Positions 46,385 to 58,156 of a DNA stretch of 64,000 nucleotides are shown here, piece by piece (the stretch's first letter is position 1; the number at the start of each line of letters is the position of its first letter). The notes beneath the pieces were generated by a model. That model was not told where the DNA came from and ran no database searches. It saw nothing but the letters and a program-made list of their open reading frames with translations. Source of the stretch: Escallonia rubra (Eukaryota; Streptophyta; Magnoliopsida; Escalloniales; Escalloniaceae); assembly GCA_033065855.1 (NCBI GenBank), contig JAVXUO010000467.1, positions 186,001 to 250,000 on the forward strand, read 5' to 3'. Made by a program: the position numbers and the translations under genes.

Positions 46385-49190
46385 TTGTTTCAAATGTGTT
46401 CAAGGTAGATTCTTTGGACCCTTAATGGTGAGTGTGCCGCATTCTAAAAGAGCTTTGAGGTAAATGAAAAGTTTATGCTCATAACCTAATTATTCTTATG
46501 TCTTTGTTTACATTCATTTCTTAAGCTCATTGACATTTTATATATTTTCCCTTTTTTTTGGAAACTTTTTCCAACAAAAGCTAATTCCAAAACACTAGAT
46601 CATATACACAATGAAAATTGGACATGCAAGAAAATTTATTTAACATGTTAAAGGAATTGAATAGAAGAGGAGAAGAAGACTAGGCAGATGGAGGATTTTA
46701 TAAGTTCTCCAAATGAGTATTTCGTGATATAGAGGCATGAACGAAGTTCATGCTTGTAAACAGCCGTGTGTACGATTTCAACTGAATTCGAGCCGAATAA
46801 GGGCATGTTCAAGCCCAGGATATAAACTAGGTCATGATTAAACTTAATCATCTCCTCATGGTGACGAGATGATACACGAGAGGGGGGGGGAGAGAGATAG
46901 AGAGAGAGAGGTGATCATCAAACCCAGGTTGTGCAGCGGTGTTTGTGAGATTCAAGATGCAAATTCTTAGTAGGCTATTATCTCCATCTTGCACATAAGA
47001 TCAACACAGAAAAAGAACATATAAACAACAAAAAATGTTAGTTATCATCATGGAAATATTATCTAAGTTTCCTTGAGACAAGTGAATTTAATCATTTTAT
47101 GTTTGGATAAGTTTTGAAGCTAAATGCACTCGAGTTTGTTCTGTATTAAATGCAAGTTACCTTTTGTTTATGGGTGAAGACGCTCTGACAGTGCCTCACA
47201 TTAGCTTATTATGTTGCGAACGTGTCATGATTTGATTGATCCAAGTGTTTAAAATAGTTCTCATGAAAACGACTTGTGGCTGAGAAAAGTGCATTTTGAC
47301 TTCTTTTCAAACAATCTATGAAGATTAGGGATTATCCTCTGAGTAATTTTTTTTTTGGGCCTAACTTTTAGGACTTTTAGTGCTAGATTAGGTGAACTAC
47401 TCCTGGATTAGTTTGCTAAATTAGTTGAACCACTCCTTGGTTGGTCGACTCCTACACTCATAATCAAACCAAGTACTGTAGAAACATTAATAGCTAGAAA
47501 TTTGTGAGTTTTTTAGAAGAGAAAAGAGTGAAAAAGAAAGGAAAGTGACTCTTTTCTCCCTTTTATCTAGTTCGTGAGTTTTTTAAGGACATATAAGAAG
47601 AGAAATTAGAGAAAGTTTGGACTTCTTTTCTCTTAATCTTTCCTCCCAAAATTTAAAAGAAACGGAGAGAAACAAAACTCTCATAAGTAATATTTTTATA
47701 AGGCCCATATTAACCTTGAGATAATAAAGATTATATTTTTAAAGACTTATAGGTTTTAGGGTTTCTTACAAGAACTTACCATTTTACTTACAAATAGAGA
47801 ATTGTTTTAGATGTTAGAGTTGACTCATGACTAATTCTCTTGCTTTTTGCGTGACATCAATTAGATTTGGATGTTGGGATATTTGTAATCCACTCATGGT
47901 TAATTTTTATTTTTTCTATTATGACATTAACCATTTATGTAAAGTTTATTACATTAGTGTAGTATGAATTTTGTATGATGGCATTGATGACTAATTTGTT
48001 TTCCAATTGAAATCATGTTCTTTTTTAGGATCATACATTCATTGTGTTTGTTAGAATTATCACACTGTAGTATAAGGGTATACACGTAATCGGGAGTCTT
48101 TTCTTTTCTGCTAAACTCACAAACAAGGGAAAAGAATGATGTTTTCTTTTCTCTCTTAAACTCATAAACAAGAGGAAGAAAAATTGTGTTCTCTTATCTT
48201 CCCTTGTCGTCTCTTCCCTTCTCTCGCTTTCTTTTCTTTTCTCTCATCTCAAAACTCACAAACAAGTTATAAATTCAAGCAAATTACCTCCATAACGTTT
48301 TTCAAAGACCAACTCTAATGAACGCCAATTGTTAAACTCAAGATAATGCACTTTGAAATTGTTTAAAGTAATTAAACAAGGGTTTGATTCAGCTATGATA
48401 AGACTGCTTGCTTGGAGTAAACATATTTTGAGAGGAAAACTAAAGTCTAGCTTAGAAGCGATGCTGAAGAGGGTTTTTGTTGCAACACTTATGACTTCCA
48501 TTGCTACCACGTCTACATGCATGCTTCTTTTACCTTCTTATTCACGTAGGCCTTGTTGATTTAATCTTAAGTTACCACATGCCTAGGTTTGGTAGAGCCC
48601 TCTTTTATCTTGAAGCTTAAGTTTTTTTTTTCCAGTTTTAACTGGCCCTTGTCATGTTTTTCACAGATCTTCTCTTGTTGATACGTGGCATAGCACAAAT
48701 TTTCATGCTCTATATATGTCGGATGCATGGGCTTCCTTTGCTCAGAGCTAGACAAGTGTCACAAACCGCCATTAGTGTAGAGCTATTTAGCCTTTAGAAC
48801 TCAAATAGAACCTTCTTATCCACTACAGATATAACAAGTCAATATGTCAGACTTAGTCAGCCAGCTTGCCAAGCTGAATAGATCTAGATTTTCTTTAATA
48901 TAGCAACCAACTGTGCATCATGCGTATGCTTCACAATGTCAGGCCGCCATAAAAAATAATGCAATGTAATATTGCAAAAGTAGTGGATCATATGCACCAA
49001 TTGGAGAATGAGTATGCAAGAAAATGAATTACCCCAACGTCAAATTAAATAAAAGAATTAATAAGATGCACACGTGTAAACAGACGTGAGACATTTCAGT
49101 TAAGTGCCATGGTGAAAGAACTGAATCACTACCTGTCATATAATTTGTCTTGGATAAAAACACATTTATGACCCGGGCGACCCGAAAATT
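46385..49190. other. Unassigned interval between solo LTR and copia element
   Basis: The first bases continue the sequence interrupted by the solo LTR. No gene is supported. Microsatellite GA at 46885-46912 and one inverted-repeat region (47490-48275) are the only structures seen. Confidence 0.4.
47490..48275. repeat. Possible MITE-like inverted-repeat region
   Basis: TTTGTGAGTTTTTTAGAAGA at about 47498 is mirrored by CTCATCTCAAAACTCACAAA at about 48244-48263. Extra copies of GTGAGTTTTTTAA (47573) and AAACTCACAAACAAG (48115) or AAACTCATAAACAAG (48157) lie inside. Ends and target duplication are not clear. Confidence 0.35.
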
Positions 49191-49207
49191 GGTTAATGTG
49201 TGTGGGT

Positions 49208-49329
49208 GCCCCACACCGGTTATTCAGAGTGGGTCACGACTTAGCCCTAAGGATATAAGTCATCTTGTCCCACATTGGTTATTTAGATAAGGTCACGACT
49301 TAGCTCTGAGTATATATAAGTCTTCTTGT
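49208..49329 (+). repeat. Tandem duplication of the TATA-containing block in the copia LTR
   Basis: Two units of about 60 bp each read CCCACA, GGTTATT, GGTCACGACTTAGC, then GGATATAAGTC or GTATATATAAGTC and CTTG. Each therefore ends with a TATA-like motif. Confidence 0.7.
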
Positions 49330-49596
49330 ATTGTTTTTTGGGATCAAGAGAGATGAGTCATTTTTTGAGATGGTTTGGTGAGATAGACAAAGATATGCAA
49401 TCTCCATTGAGAAACATAGTAAAATTGCTACTACTACCGTGGAGTAGGCTTTTGCCGAACCACATAAATCTTTTGTTTTATGTGCCTTTATTTTATGTTT
49501 CTGTTTTTGATTTTTTTCTTTATTGTTTGGTACGAAATCTAGTATAATTTTTTACAAGTTGTGTCTTATGTGCCTTTAAATTGAAAGGACTTTGCA

Positions 49597-51602
49597 ATGG
49601 CGCCAAACACTTTGGCGACGTATGATTTGGAGAAATTTGATGGATCGAAGGATTTCGGTTTATGGACTATGATGATGCATGTTGTTCTGATTCAACAAGG
49701 GTTGTTGAAAGCGTTAAAGGGGAATCAAGGACTTTTTGAGACGTTCTCTGCTGATGAAAAAGAAGACATGTTAGAGAGAGTCTATATTGCCCTATTCTCA
49801 GGAAACAACTACGGCTGGATTGAGACTGAAATCAGAGAGTTTGTACATGACAAAGTCTCTGACAGTTCGCCTATATTTGAGGCAACGGATGTATACTCTC
49901 CGGATGAAAGAAGGTACATCTATTAGTGATCATTTTGATGAATATAATAAAGTAATATTAGACCTCCAAACTATTATTATCAAGATAGAAGGTGAGGATA
50001 AATCTTTACTGTTGATGTGTTCTTTACCTCCGTCATATGAGCATCTTGTTATTACGTTATTGTATAGGAAGGACAAAATATCTGTGGAGGAGATTGAAGC
50101 TATGATAAATTATCAGGAATTAAGGAAGAAGGTTACAGAAATCAGGAGAGAAGAACAATATGATGGTCTAATGGCTCAAGGCCAAAGCACTGACCATGCT
50201 GGCTCTAAAAGTAAAGGAAGATCGAGGTCTCAGTCAAAGGGAAGAAAAAAGATAATTCCAAGGCAGTTGATGTTGCTGGAGTAGTAGAAGACAATTATGG
50301 TGGCGCGGATGTTCTCTCAGTTATTATCAGTTCTTCAAATGGAGGGTGGACTCTTGATTCGGGTTTCTCCTATCATATGTGCCGCAATAAGGACTGGTTT
50401 GCCACTTATCGCTCATTTGATGGTGGTAAAGTTCTTATGGCAAACGATATCGCCTGTAAATTTTTTAGAATATGTTCAATTTAGACTAGGATGCGTGATG
50501 GTATTGTGAGAACTTTGACTCATGTCAGGCACATTCAAAGCTAAGGAAAATTTTGATTTCTTTGGGTACACTTGACTCTAATTGTTGTAGCTATCAGGCT
50601 ACAAGTGGAGTTATGAGGATAATGAAGGGTGTACTTGTTGTGATGAACGGGTTGAAACAAGATATCTGTATTTGTTACAGGGTAGCACAATTATAAGAGA
50701 TGTATTAGTAGCATCTTCATCTTCATCTTCTGATATAGATTCTGACACTACCAAGCTATGGCATATAGGTCTATTGCATATGAGTGAGAGGGGCATGGAT
50801 GTGCTGAGCAAACAAGGCTTGCTAGGAAATGGGAAAACAAAAAAAGCTAGATTTTGTAAGCATTGTGTCTTCGGAAAGCAGTGCAAAGTGAAATTCAGTC
50901 AGGCTATTCATACCACCTAAGGTACGGTGGATTATATCCATTCGGATCTTTGGGGTCCTCCCACGGTTCCTTCTAAGGGTGGTACAGATATATGTTGACC
51001 TTTATTGATGACTTCTCAAGAAAGAACTAGGTGTACATTCTGAAGAAGAAAAATGATGTCTTTGTTTAGTGGAAGCAGTTAGGATGATGACTAAAAAATA
51101 GACAGGCACAAAAATTAAGTGTTTGAGAGACTAACAATGGCATAAAATTCTGTTTGGAAGAGTTCACTGAGTTCTGCAAGAATGAAGGCATAGTGAGACA
51201 TCACACTGTTAGAAAAATGCCGCAATAAAATGTGATTGCAGAATGGATGAATATAACTCTTCTTGAGAGGGCTCAGTGTATGCTTTCAAATGTCGAGTTA
51301 TCGAAGGAATTTTGGGCAGAATTTATTAACATAGCTGCATTTGGGTGAATAAGTCTCTTTTGGTTGCAATTAATTGCAAGACTTCTGAAGAAGTTTGGTC
51401 TGGTAAGCATGCTAATTATGAATATTTGAGGATATTTGGTTGTCCTGCTTATGCTCATGTTAATGATGGTAAACTTGAGCCAAGAGCAAATAAATGTATT
51501 TTTTAGGCTATGCAAGTAGGGTAAAAGGGTATCAGTTATAATGTTCTGATTCTAAGTCTCTTGGTTTCTAATTAGCAGAGATGTGACCTTTGATGACTTT
51601 TC
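49597..51602 (+). pseudogene. Copia gag, protease and integrase remnant
   Basis: The gag start MAPNTLATYDLEKFDGSKDF continues in a shifted frame at 49787-50284 (YMTKSLTVRLYLRQRMYT, then EGTSISDHFDEYNKVILDL). This is the UBN2-type copia gag, with a basic tail. A protease-like [14 protein letters not shown] lies at about 50340. The integrase zinc region HIGLLHMSERGM, then CKHCVFGKQ, is at 50760-50885, followed by IHSDLWGP at 50938. Many stops and frame changes follow. The copy is inactive. Confidence 0.85.
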
Positions 51603-51607
51603 GATGC

Positions 51608-53845
51608 TGTCACGCCCCCCTGGAGGGGGAAGTGCAACGCTAAACAAGCTAGTTAACACATATACCTCAAGGATAAATAGAGCTTTACTACAACCTCAAA
51701 AGAAACAGCGGAAGCATACTTAAACGTTACAGTCGTCCATAAGTGGAAAGACTGAACATAACATTATATTACAGACTACCTCTCTTCTATACAAGTACTA
51801 CACTCCAAAATAAAAGAAGAACAACTAAACGTTGCTCACCCAGCGTAATATTCTTGAGTCTCCCCGAGGTAATCCTCTTCGTCCCTTGGCAAATACTCCG
51901 ACTCCGAACCTAGAAAAAAGTATCGGGAATGGGTCAGCCTAATGGCTCAGTAGGGTATCCGGTGCTTTTAAGTCTAAACATGACTTTATCATATTATGTA
52001 TAGTTAGTATGAACATGCAAGTCACTTGAACAGATGATACCTACGTACTTAAGAATAATTTAACATATCGAGTAACACATGCAAGCATCTGCTCACACTT
52101 GCCTTCAAAAGAAACGAGAATAACATATCGAGCAAGATTTGAAATCTTGTAGAACATACACGAGAATGACAAGCAAGACCTAAATATTAACTTGATCTCG
52201 CCAAGAATAACCATACAGTACAATAAAGTTCAAGACAAATATAAGCCAAGTACGAGAATATCAATATGCAAATATGCCCCTCATGCACGAGCCAACCTTC
52301 CCTGAGTGCGAGAGACTTTTCGTATCGCAACCAACTGATGTAGCGGGTTCGATAGAAGAAGTCCAACGTCATCACAGGCACACCAATAATTCCTTTCGAG
52401 AATTAGTACGCATAGCTAGTGCGCACTATCAAGACATGAACGAGAACGAGAACCCTGGCCGGATAACTTCCAACCCCGGCAAATAACACCCTCAACTCAC
52501 TTTTTTCCTCCTCCTTCACGTGATATGCATAATCATGTACATACGTCAACATGAATGTCATCAAGTACCTCACAAAATGTTTAATCCCCTGTCGAGTCAT
52601 ATTTACCGTATTATCAACAATACATGCCAAACATGTAACCTAATCTGCCCAGTATTTCAAATGGCAGCAGGAGTAGTCCGTACTCCGAAAATCATAACAA
52701 TTTAATTACAAGGATTCTACAGTCAAACTATATATTTATGAAAACTAGACTTAAATAGCTACATCCAAGTATTTTACTTGACACGAAAATATTGTTTTAA
52801 GATCATATTAAGCCCTTTAAAAGACAAACTTCAGAATCTGCCTATCAACAGTTTCACAAGATAGGTTCCAAGCCACGAATTTTAAACCATATAAATAGTA
52901 CTTTAAATAATCTGAAATTTGGTATGTATACTCTATACATGTACTAGTGTAACATATAAAATAACCAAGTCCATATCTTAACTAAAAGTATATATTTACA
53001 AGCATCCAAAGTACTCTAATTCCATGACTGTACAGTTTCACAGAACAGGTTTCAAGCCACGAATTTTAAACCATAGTAATAGTACTTAAAATAATCTGAA
53101 ATTTGGTATATATACCCTAAACATGTAGTAGTATAACATATAAAATAATCAGGTCCATATCTTAACTAAAAGTATATATTTCTAAGCACCAAATATAACC
53201 CTAATTCCATGACTGTTTTTGCAGATTTCAGCATACATGAACACCCTTCTCCTTGAATCTTTTCAAGAAAATATATGTAAGTGTTTTACTACCATCATAA
53301 TACTTCTCATACATGTTCTGATACTTAAGAAAAAAAAAACACAAGATAACCTACCTCCAAGTAAATCAAACTCTGTGAATTCAAGAAACTTTGATGCTCT
53401 CCTTGTTCTTTCTTCTCTTCTTTTCGTCCTCCCTTTCTCTCTTTTCTTTCCTTTCTTCTTCTTTCTCCCTTTTCTTTTCCTTCCTCCTACCTTTCTCTCT
53501 TTGTTTTTCTTGGCCGAATGGTGCTCTTCCCTTCCACCTTCTCTTTTGTTTCTAAATTATCCACTTATTCCTTTGATTACTCACCACCAACAATTAATCC
53601 TAAGGCAACACATGGCATGCCACTAATACCAACTTTTCATATTTGCATATTGGCCCCCCCAAGGTTTTGCACAATTACTTTTTAACCCCCAAGGTTTTAC
53701 ATAATTATATTTTGGGCCCACAATTAATTTCAATATTCATTTTATGTAGACAAATAATATAACACGATCATATCATTTCAATCAAAATTAAATATGTTTA
53801 ATCTTAATAAAATTATTAGAAGCTAATTAAGATCGGGGCCTCACA
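51608..53845 (-). mobile_element. Solo gypsy-like LTR, TSD GATGC
   Basis: This 2238-bp LTR reads on the minus strand from TGTGAGGCCCCGATC to GGGGGGCGTGACA. It is flanked by perfect duplications GATGC at 51603-51607 and 53846-53850. Minus-strand wording ACTGAGCCATTAGGCTGACC then TTTTTTCTAGG (about 51910-51950) resembles the ACTGAGCTCCC…CTCACCCC…TTCTGCAG part of the long blocks, so they may be distant relatives. No internal region remains. The copia pol reading continues on either side. Confidence 0.92.
52848..53217. repeat. 184-bp tandem duplication inside the solo LTR
   Basis: Two units start ACAGTTTCACA at 52848 and 53032 and share GGTT.CAAGCCACGAATT, AATCTGAAATTTGGTAT and CCATATCTTAACTAAAAG. 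A shorter repeat (CCCCCAAGGTTTT, twice) lies at 53656-53710. Confidence 0.8.
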
Positions 53846-53850
53846 GATGC

Positions 53851-55290
53851 TTTCGAAGATGGAGGAGTTGATTGATGCAAAGAAAGACCACAGTGTCAAT
53901 GAGAAGGTGAAGCTGGAGGTTAGAGCTCCAGATTCTTTGTCGATAATTCCTACAGGTGAGGAAGTTGGTTCTCATTCTACCGATGAGAATGAAGAACCTT
54001 AGGAACAACACTATAGTATTGCAAGAAACAGATCGAGAAGAGAAATTCTACCTCCTCAGAAGTATGGATATGCGGATATAGTTTCTTATGCTCTGAGTGT
54101 GACATATGTATTGAGGTTGAAGAGTCTGTTACATTTGAAGACGCCATCAAGAATGGCAGAATCAGTGCAATGAATAGTTGCTATGAGTGAAGAGATGGAA
54201 TCTCTTTACAAGAATCAAGCGTGGAAATTGGTGAAAGTGACTATGGGCTAGAAGATTATCGGTTGTAAATGGATCTAGAAGAAGAAGGAGGGAATTTCTG
54301 GAGTGGAAAATGCAAGGTATAAAGCACGTTTGGTAGCTAAGGGTCTTACTCAAAGAGAAGTTATTGATTACAATGAAATATTTTCTCTTGTAGTAAAACA
54401 TACTTCGATAAGAGTGTTGCTTGTTATTGTTGCTCTGTATGGCTTGGAGTTTGAATGAGTGGATGTTAAGACAACTTTTCTAGATGGTGAGTTGGAAGGG
54501 CAGATATTCATGCGCTAGGCAGAGGGGTTCGTGATCCAGGATAAGGAAGATCATGTTTGCTTGTTCAAAAAATCCATGTATGAATTAAAACAATCTCTAA
54601 GTTTATGGTATAAGCGGTTGAACACTTTTGTGGAAGAGAGAGGTTACACCAGGAGTGCTTGTGACAGTTGTGTGTATCACCAGAGGATACATATAGTTCT
54701 CATATATACTTACTGTTGTATGTTGATGACATATTGATTGCTGCAAAAACAATGTCAGATATCAACGGTTTGAAAGAGCAGTTGAAAAGGAAATTTGAGA
54801 TGAACGACCTGGGTGCTGGAAAAAGGGTATTAGGGATGGAGATTCAGAGCAGTTGGCTTGCAGGAATTTTGTACTTGTCCTAGAAAAAGTATACTGAATG
54901 GGTACTGCAACGCTTTGGTTAAAAAACTCCACACCTATGACTACTCATTTGGTGGCACACTTCAAGCTTTCAGCAGCTGATTTCCCATAGACCCTGAAGA
55001 AGTTGGAGCACATGGCGTGTGTTCCATATGCTAGTGTAGTGAACAATCGCATGTATACTATGGTTTGCACAAGACCAGACATTTCTCATGCAGTCTGCGT
55101 GGTTAGCCGGTACAGGAGTAATCTTGACAAAACTCAATGGCAGGGAGTGGAATGGATTCTTCGATACCTCTGAGGAATTGTCGATATTGGTTTTGTCTAC
55201 CATTGGGGCAGTGATGCGAATGGTAGAGTTGTTATATATGTGGACTCAGATTACGCTGGAGATTTGGATAGGAGGAGATCTTTGACAGGT
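53851..55290 (+). pseudogene. Copia reverse transcriptase and RNase H remnant
   Basis: After the solo LTR the frame resumes and passes NQAWKLVKV and YKARLVAKGLTQREVIDYNE (54318-54380). It then reaches VDVKTTFLDGELEGQIFM (54460-54515), KKSMYELKQSLSLWYKR (54567-54620), the polymerase motif YVDD (54716-54730) and the RNase H start SDYAGDLDRRRSLTGHV (55243-55295). Stops and shifts occur throughout. The order is standard copia. Confidence 0.85.
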
Positions 55291-55385
55291 CATGTCTTGT
55301 GTGCGTTTATTTTTTATTATTGTTTTCGATTATTTTCTTTATTGTTTGGTGTGCGAAATCTACTCTGTTTTTTACACTACCAGTT

Positions 55386-56070
55386 TGGTTTGCCTTTTGG
55401 CGGCCATTTAGGTACATGTAAGGATATGGTGCTGGTTGAGTAATTTCTTTTTCCACTACTTATAAAAGCTAATAATAAGATAGATTTTGGTTGTAAAATA
55501 TACAAAATCTTATTTTTCAAGTATTCTTGGGGAGTCACAAAGTTGTGGCTACCTAGAATATAATAGGTTACTTGTGACGATCTTTGTTTTGGTTAAACCA
55601 CCGGTGATAATTTTTAGATGGACAAAATGAGCTACGAAAATAGCAAATGGAGTGCAAAAAAGGCTCACTCTACTTAAAATATTTCCACTATAAGAAGAAA
55701 CAAACGCCAATATAGATCAAACGTTTTTAAAACTAATATAATGTGCCTTAAGTCATTAGAGAGTGTCACTTCAATTTTAACGGTTAGATTTCGTAGTCCT
55801 CACTAAACTAATATAACGTGCCTTAAGTCATTAGAGAGTGTCACTTCAAATTTTTAATAATGGTCAAACGTTTGAAGTTCTTTCTATGGTTGCCCACATG
55901 TACATATTATATATTAGATACCTCATAACACATGATTCTTGCAATGATTTTCCAACTATGGACGGAACCCCAGAACCAAAAGGTGGTTTTCTTTAACTCG
56001 CTCACACACGACCATCAATCTCTCTCTCCCTCTCTCCCTCTCTCCTCTCTGTGTGTGTGTTGTATGTGTG
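55386..56070 (+). promoter_or_regulatory. Upstream region of the LFS-like gene, with internal duplications
   Basis: AT-rich sequence; a TATATATTAG-like stretch near 55906-55916 could be the TATA box. A CT-rich tract at 56017-56048 is typical of plant 5' UTRs. A segment TATAATGTGCCTTAAGTCAT continuing to GAGTGTCACTTC is present twice (about 55736-55781 and 55808-55853). The block at about 55450-55700 recurs downstream of the gene at about 57345-57570. Confidence 0.5.
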
Positions 56071-56583
56071 ATGGAGCAAAAGTGTCCAGAGCCCAAGTGG
56101 GAAGCCAAGGTGTCAACAAAGCTAGCAAAGGCAAGTGCAGACCAAATATGGCCGCTTTGCAAAGACTTCTTCAACCTTCACAAATGGTTCCCGGGCCTGT
56201 CAGTTTGTCACGGTATCCACGGATCCAATGGCGAACCGGGCTGCATCCGGTACTGTGCCGGATTGAGCCTCCCAACCGAGGGTGGAGAGCAAGCCGTGAG
56301 CTGGGCTAAAGAGAGGCTGATAGCCATTGATCATGAAAAGAAAAGTATAACCTATGAAATAGTCGAGGGCAACATCGGGTTCAACTCGTACGTTTCGACG
56401 CTCAAGGTCGTTCCCAGAGGTGGAGACGGGTGCGTGATGGAGTGGTCCTTCGCCGTTGACCCGGTGGAAGGTTGGAAGTTTGAAGATCTGGTGAAGAGTT
56501 ACGAGGAATGGTTGCAGGGCATGGCCCAGAAAATGGAGGAAGATGTGGTCGGAAAAATCAAAGCGGAAAAGGAACAAGTGTAG
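56071..56583 (+). CDS. Lachrymatory-factor-synthase-like protein (SRPBCC / polyketide cyclase family)
   Basis: An intact single-exon gene of 170 residues, the same size as onion LFS (about 169). It has the Bet v 1-like START/SRPBCC fold signature of the plant family: KWEAKVSTKLAKASADQIW, DFFNLHKWFPG, GCIRYCAG, VSWAKERLIAIDHEKKS, YEIVEGNIGFNSYVST, GCVMEWSFAVDPVEGW. Onion LFS rearranges a sulfenic acid. Most homologues in other plants have no proven substrate, so only the fold and family are claimed. No signal peptide or membrane segment is seen; it is likely cytosolic. ATG 56071 (MEQKCPEPKW) is chosen because upstream in-frame codons are GTG and TGT within a GT run. It sits between transposons and its coding frame is undamaged, which argues for selection or recent origin. 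Confidence 0.9.
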   Translation: MEQKCPEPKWEAKVSTKLAKASADQIWPLCKDFFNLHKWFPGLSVCHGIHGSNGEPGCIRYCAGLSLPTEGGEQAVSWAKERLIAIDHEKKSITYEIVEGNIGFNSYVSTLKVVPRGGDGCVMEWSFAVDPVEGWKFEDLVKSYEEWLQGMAQKMEEDVVGKIKAEKEQV

Positions 56584-57340
56584 TTGGGTAATGTGGAACG
56601 GTGCATGAGGTTGGTTTTTCGTTTGTCTTCTTTCTTGTTGTGTGGGCTTTGTTGAATTCGTATATCCTTCACCCAGTGTATTTCCATTGAATCGAATGGC
56701 AGCCATTGAACGTATCTGCAACAAAATGTATTTCTAGTTTGTTTTTGGGATCTCATTTCTTTCGTTCACTAAAGCATGTGACACTAACGTTGCTATAGTG
56801 GCTTGTGAATTTGCTATAATGGCTTGTGTGAGTGGGGTATGTGTGTGTCTTTCTGTGTGTGTGAGAGAGCTAGAGAGGGAGGGAGAGAGAGAGAGAGAGA
56901 GAGAGAGCAGCTCGGAGTTTAGAAGGAATTAGGGCAACAAGGTTTGAGGTTGGGTCATATGAAACTCATAAAGGCTTGGGTGATTAATAGGTGCGTGAGC
57001 TATGTGGGCTCAGTCAGAGTTTCGTAATTGTGTGGGCTTGGATTGTTGAGCAATTGAGCTTGGACTTTTGAGCAGTTTGGGTTTAAAGCCTTTTAGTGAT
57101 TAAAGCCTTTTATTGATAATTCTACAGATAAGAATTACTAAAACATCAGGCAAAAATATTAATTTCTAGCTTAACAAGCTGTTCAACAGTATACTAATGA
57201 ACAGTTTCATGTATTCAAGCTCGGCTTGTGTTTGAAAAGTTTTCATGTGATGTTCATTTAAGATACAAACTAACACGAATAAAATTTTAGCAAGAATGAC
57301 TCAGTTTATGTATAGCCCTAGTGGCATGTTATTTTCCCAT
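56584..57340 (+). other. 3' flank of the LFS-like gene with (GA)n tract
   Basis: The 3' UTR probably lies in the first 200 bp. A GAGAGA-rich tract at 56868-56907 is the reverse-strand counterpart of the CT tract in the 5' region. No other feature is recognised. Confidence 0.5.
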
Positions 57341-57344
57341 TACA

Positions 57345-57570
57345 TTTATCTGATAAGTTAGACTTTCCTAGTAAAATATAGAAATGTTATTTTCCAAGTA
57401 TTTTTGGGGAGTTACAAATTTGTGGGTAGAATACAGTAACTTACCTGTAACGATTTTTGTTTTGGTTAAACTATTGGTGATAATTTTAGATGGAAAAAAT
57501 GATGTACGGAATTTATAATATGGGGTGCAAAAATAGTCTCACCCACTTATATTGTTTCATTATTAGAATA
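57345..57570 (+). repeat. Partial duplicate of the LFS-like gene upstream block (55450-55700)
   Basis: Shared order: TATTTT.CAAGTATT, TTGGGGAGT.ACAAA, GTTACTTGTGACGAT or CTTACCTGTAACGAT, TTTGTTTTGGTTAAAC, GGTGATAATTTT, then GTGCAAAAA and CTCAC. Weaker similarity returns at about 58310-58370 (GTCATTAAAGAGTGTCACTT), after the small hAT element. Confidence 0.75.
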
Positions 57571-57587
57571 AAAAAGTCATCTATGAA

Positions 57588-58148
57588 CAGGGGCGGAACT
57601 GTTGCATAAAAAACTAACCATCTTCATTATTAGATTTGTGCCCTACGCTGTCATAATTTTCTTCGTTCTTATTCTTCATTCTTCCAAATCTCAAATTTCA
57701 AATTTCTGGATTACGAAAAAATATGAATTGATCAATGTGAGTTCTTTTGTTTATAGTTTAATTCTTGGAGTATTAACAAATTCAATAGTTATGCTAATTA
57801 TAGTATTAATATATTCAATTGTTACGCTATTTCAATATTACGCTATTTTAATAGTTACGCTATTTATTAGTTTAATTCTTATAGTATTAACATATTCACT
57901 AGTTACAAAAAAACACGAACTGAGTAATTTACTATGCACTTAACGTATTCAATAGTTACGCTAATTATAATATGCTTATTTTTGTAGATGGAGAAAGGTC
58001 ACGCACAATTGATTCTTTCTTTCAAACAAAAAATGTTAGCAGTAGTAATGTTGATGAACTTGAACCTTCTTCATTCTTTTATGTTAGCCATAATTATTTT
58101 TTATGTCTTTTTGGCGCCCCCCGATTAGACTTTCTAGATTCGCCCTTG
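57588..58148 (+). mobile_element. Small non-autonomous hAT element with 8-bp target duplication
   Basis: 561 bp, starting CAGGGGCGGAACT and ending, in reverse, CAAGGGCGAATCT (10 of 13 matching). It is flanked by perfect TCTATGAA at 57580-57587 and 58149-58156. Inside, near 57988-58070, a frame reads ERSRTIDSFFQTKN then SSSNVDELEPSS, the N-terminus of a TTF/DUF4371-type hAT protein preceded by a TTTTTGTAG acceptor. It is thus a deletion derivative of an autonomous hAT, probably related to the family at 32679-36296. Confidence 0.9.
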
Positions 58149-58156
58149 TCTATGAA

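Larger units (their letters stand above)
49190..55385 (+). mobile_element. Broken Ty1/copia retrotransposon, interrupted by a solo LTR
   Basis: A presumed 5' LTR (about 49190-49560) with two TATA-like blocks precedes gag at 49597. Pol follows with stops to 51602, is interrupted by a gypsy-like solo LTR (51608-53845, TSD GATGC), and resumes to about 55290. The sequence at 55290-55385 repeats the end of the 5' LTR (TTTCTTTATTGTTTGGT, then CGAAATCTA), so the 3' LTR is present only in part and the end of RNase H is fused to it by deletion. Confidence 0.8.

Noticed and set aside
53219..53626. 135-codon Phe/Leu-rich frame
   Set aside because: It is in a TTTCTT-rich part of the minus-orientation solo LTR and has no domain.
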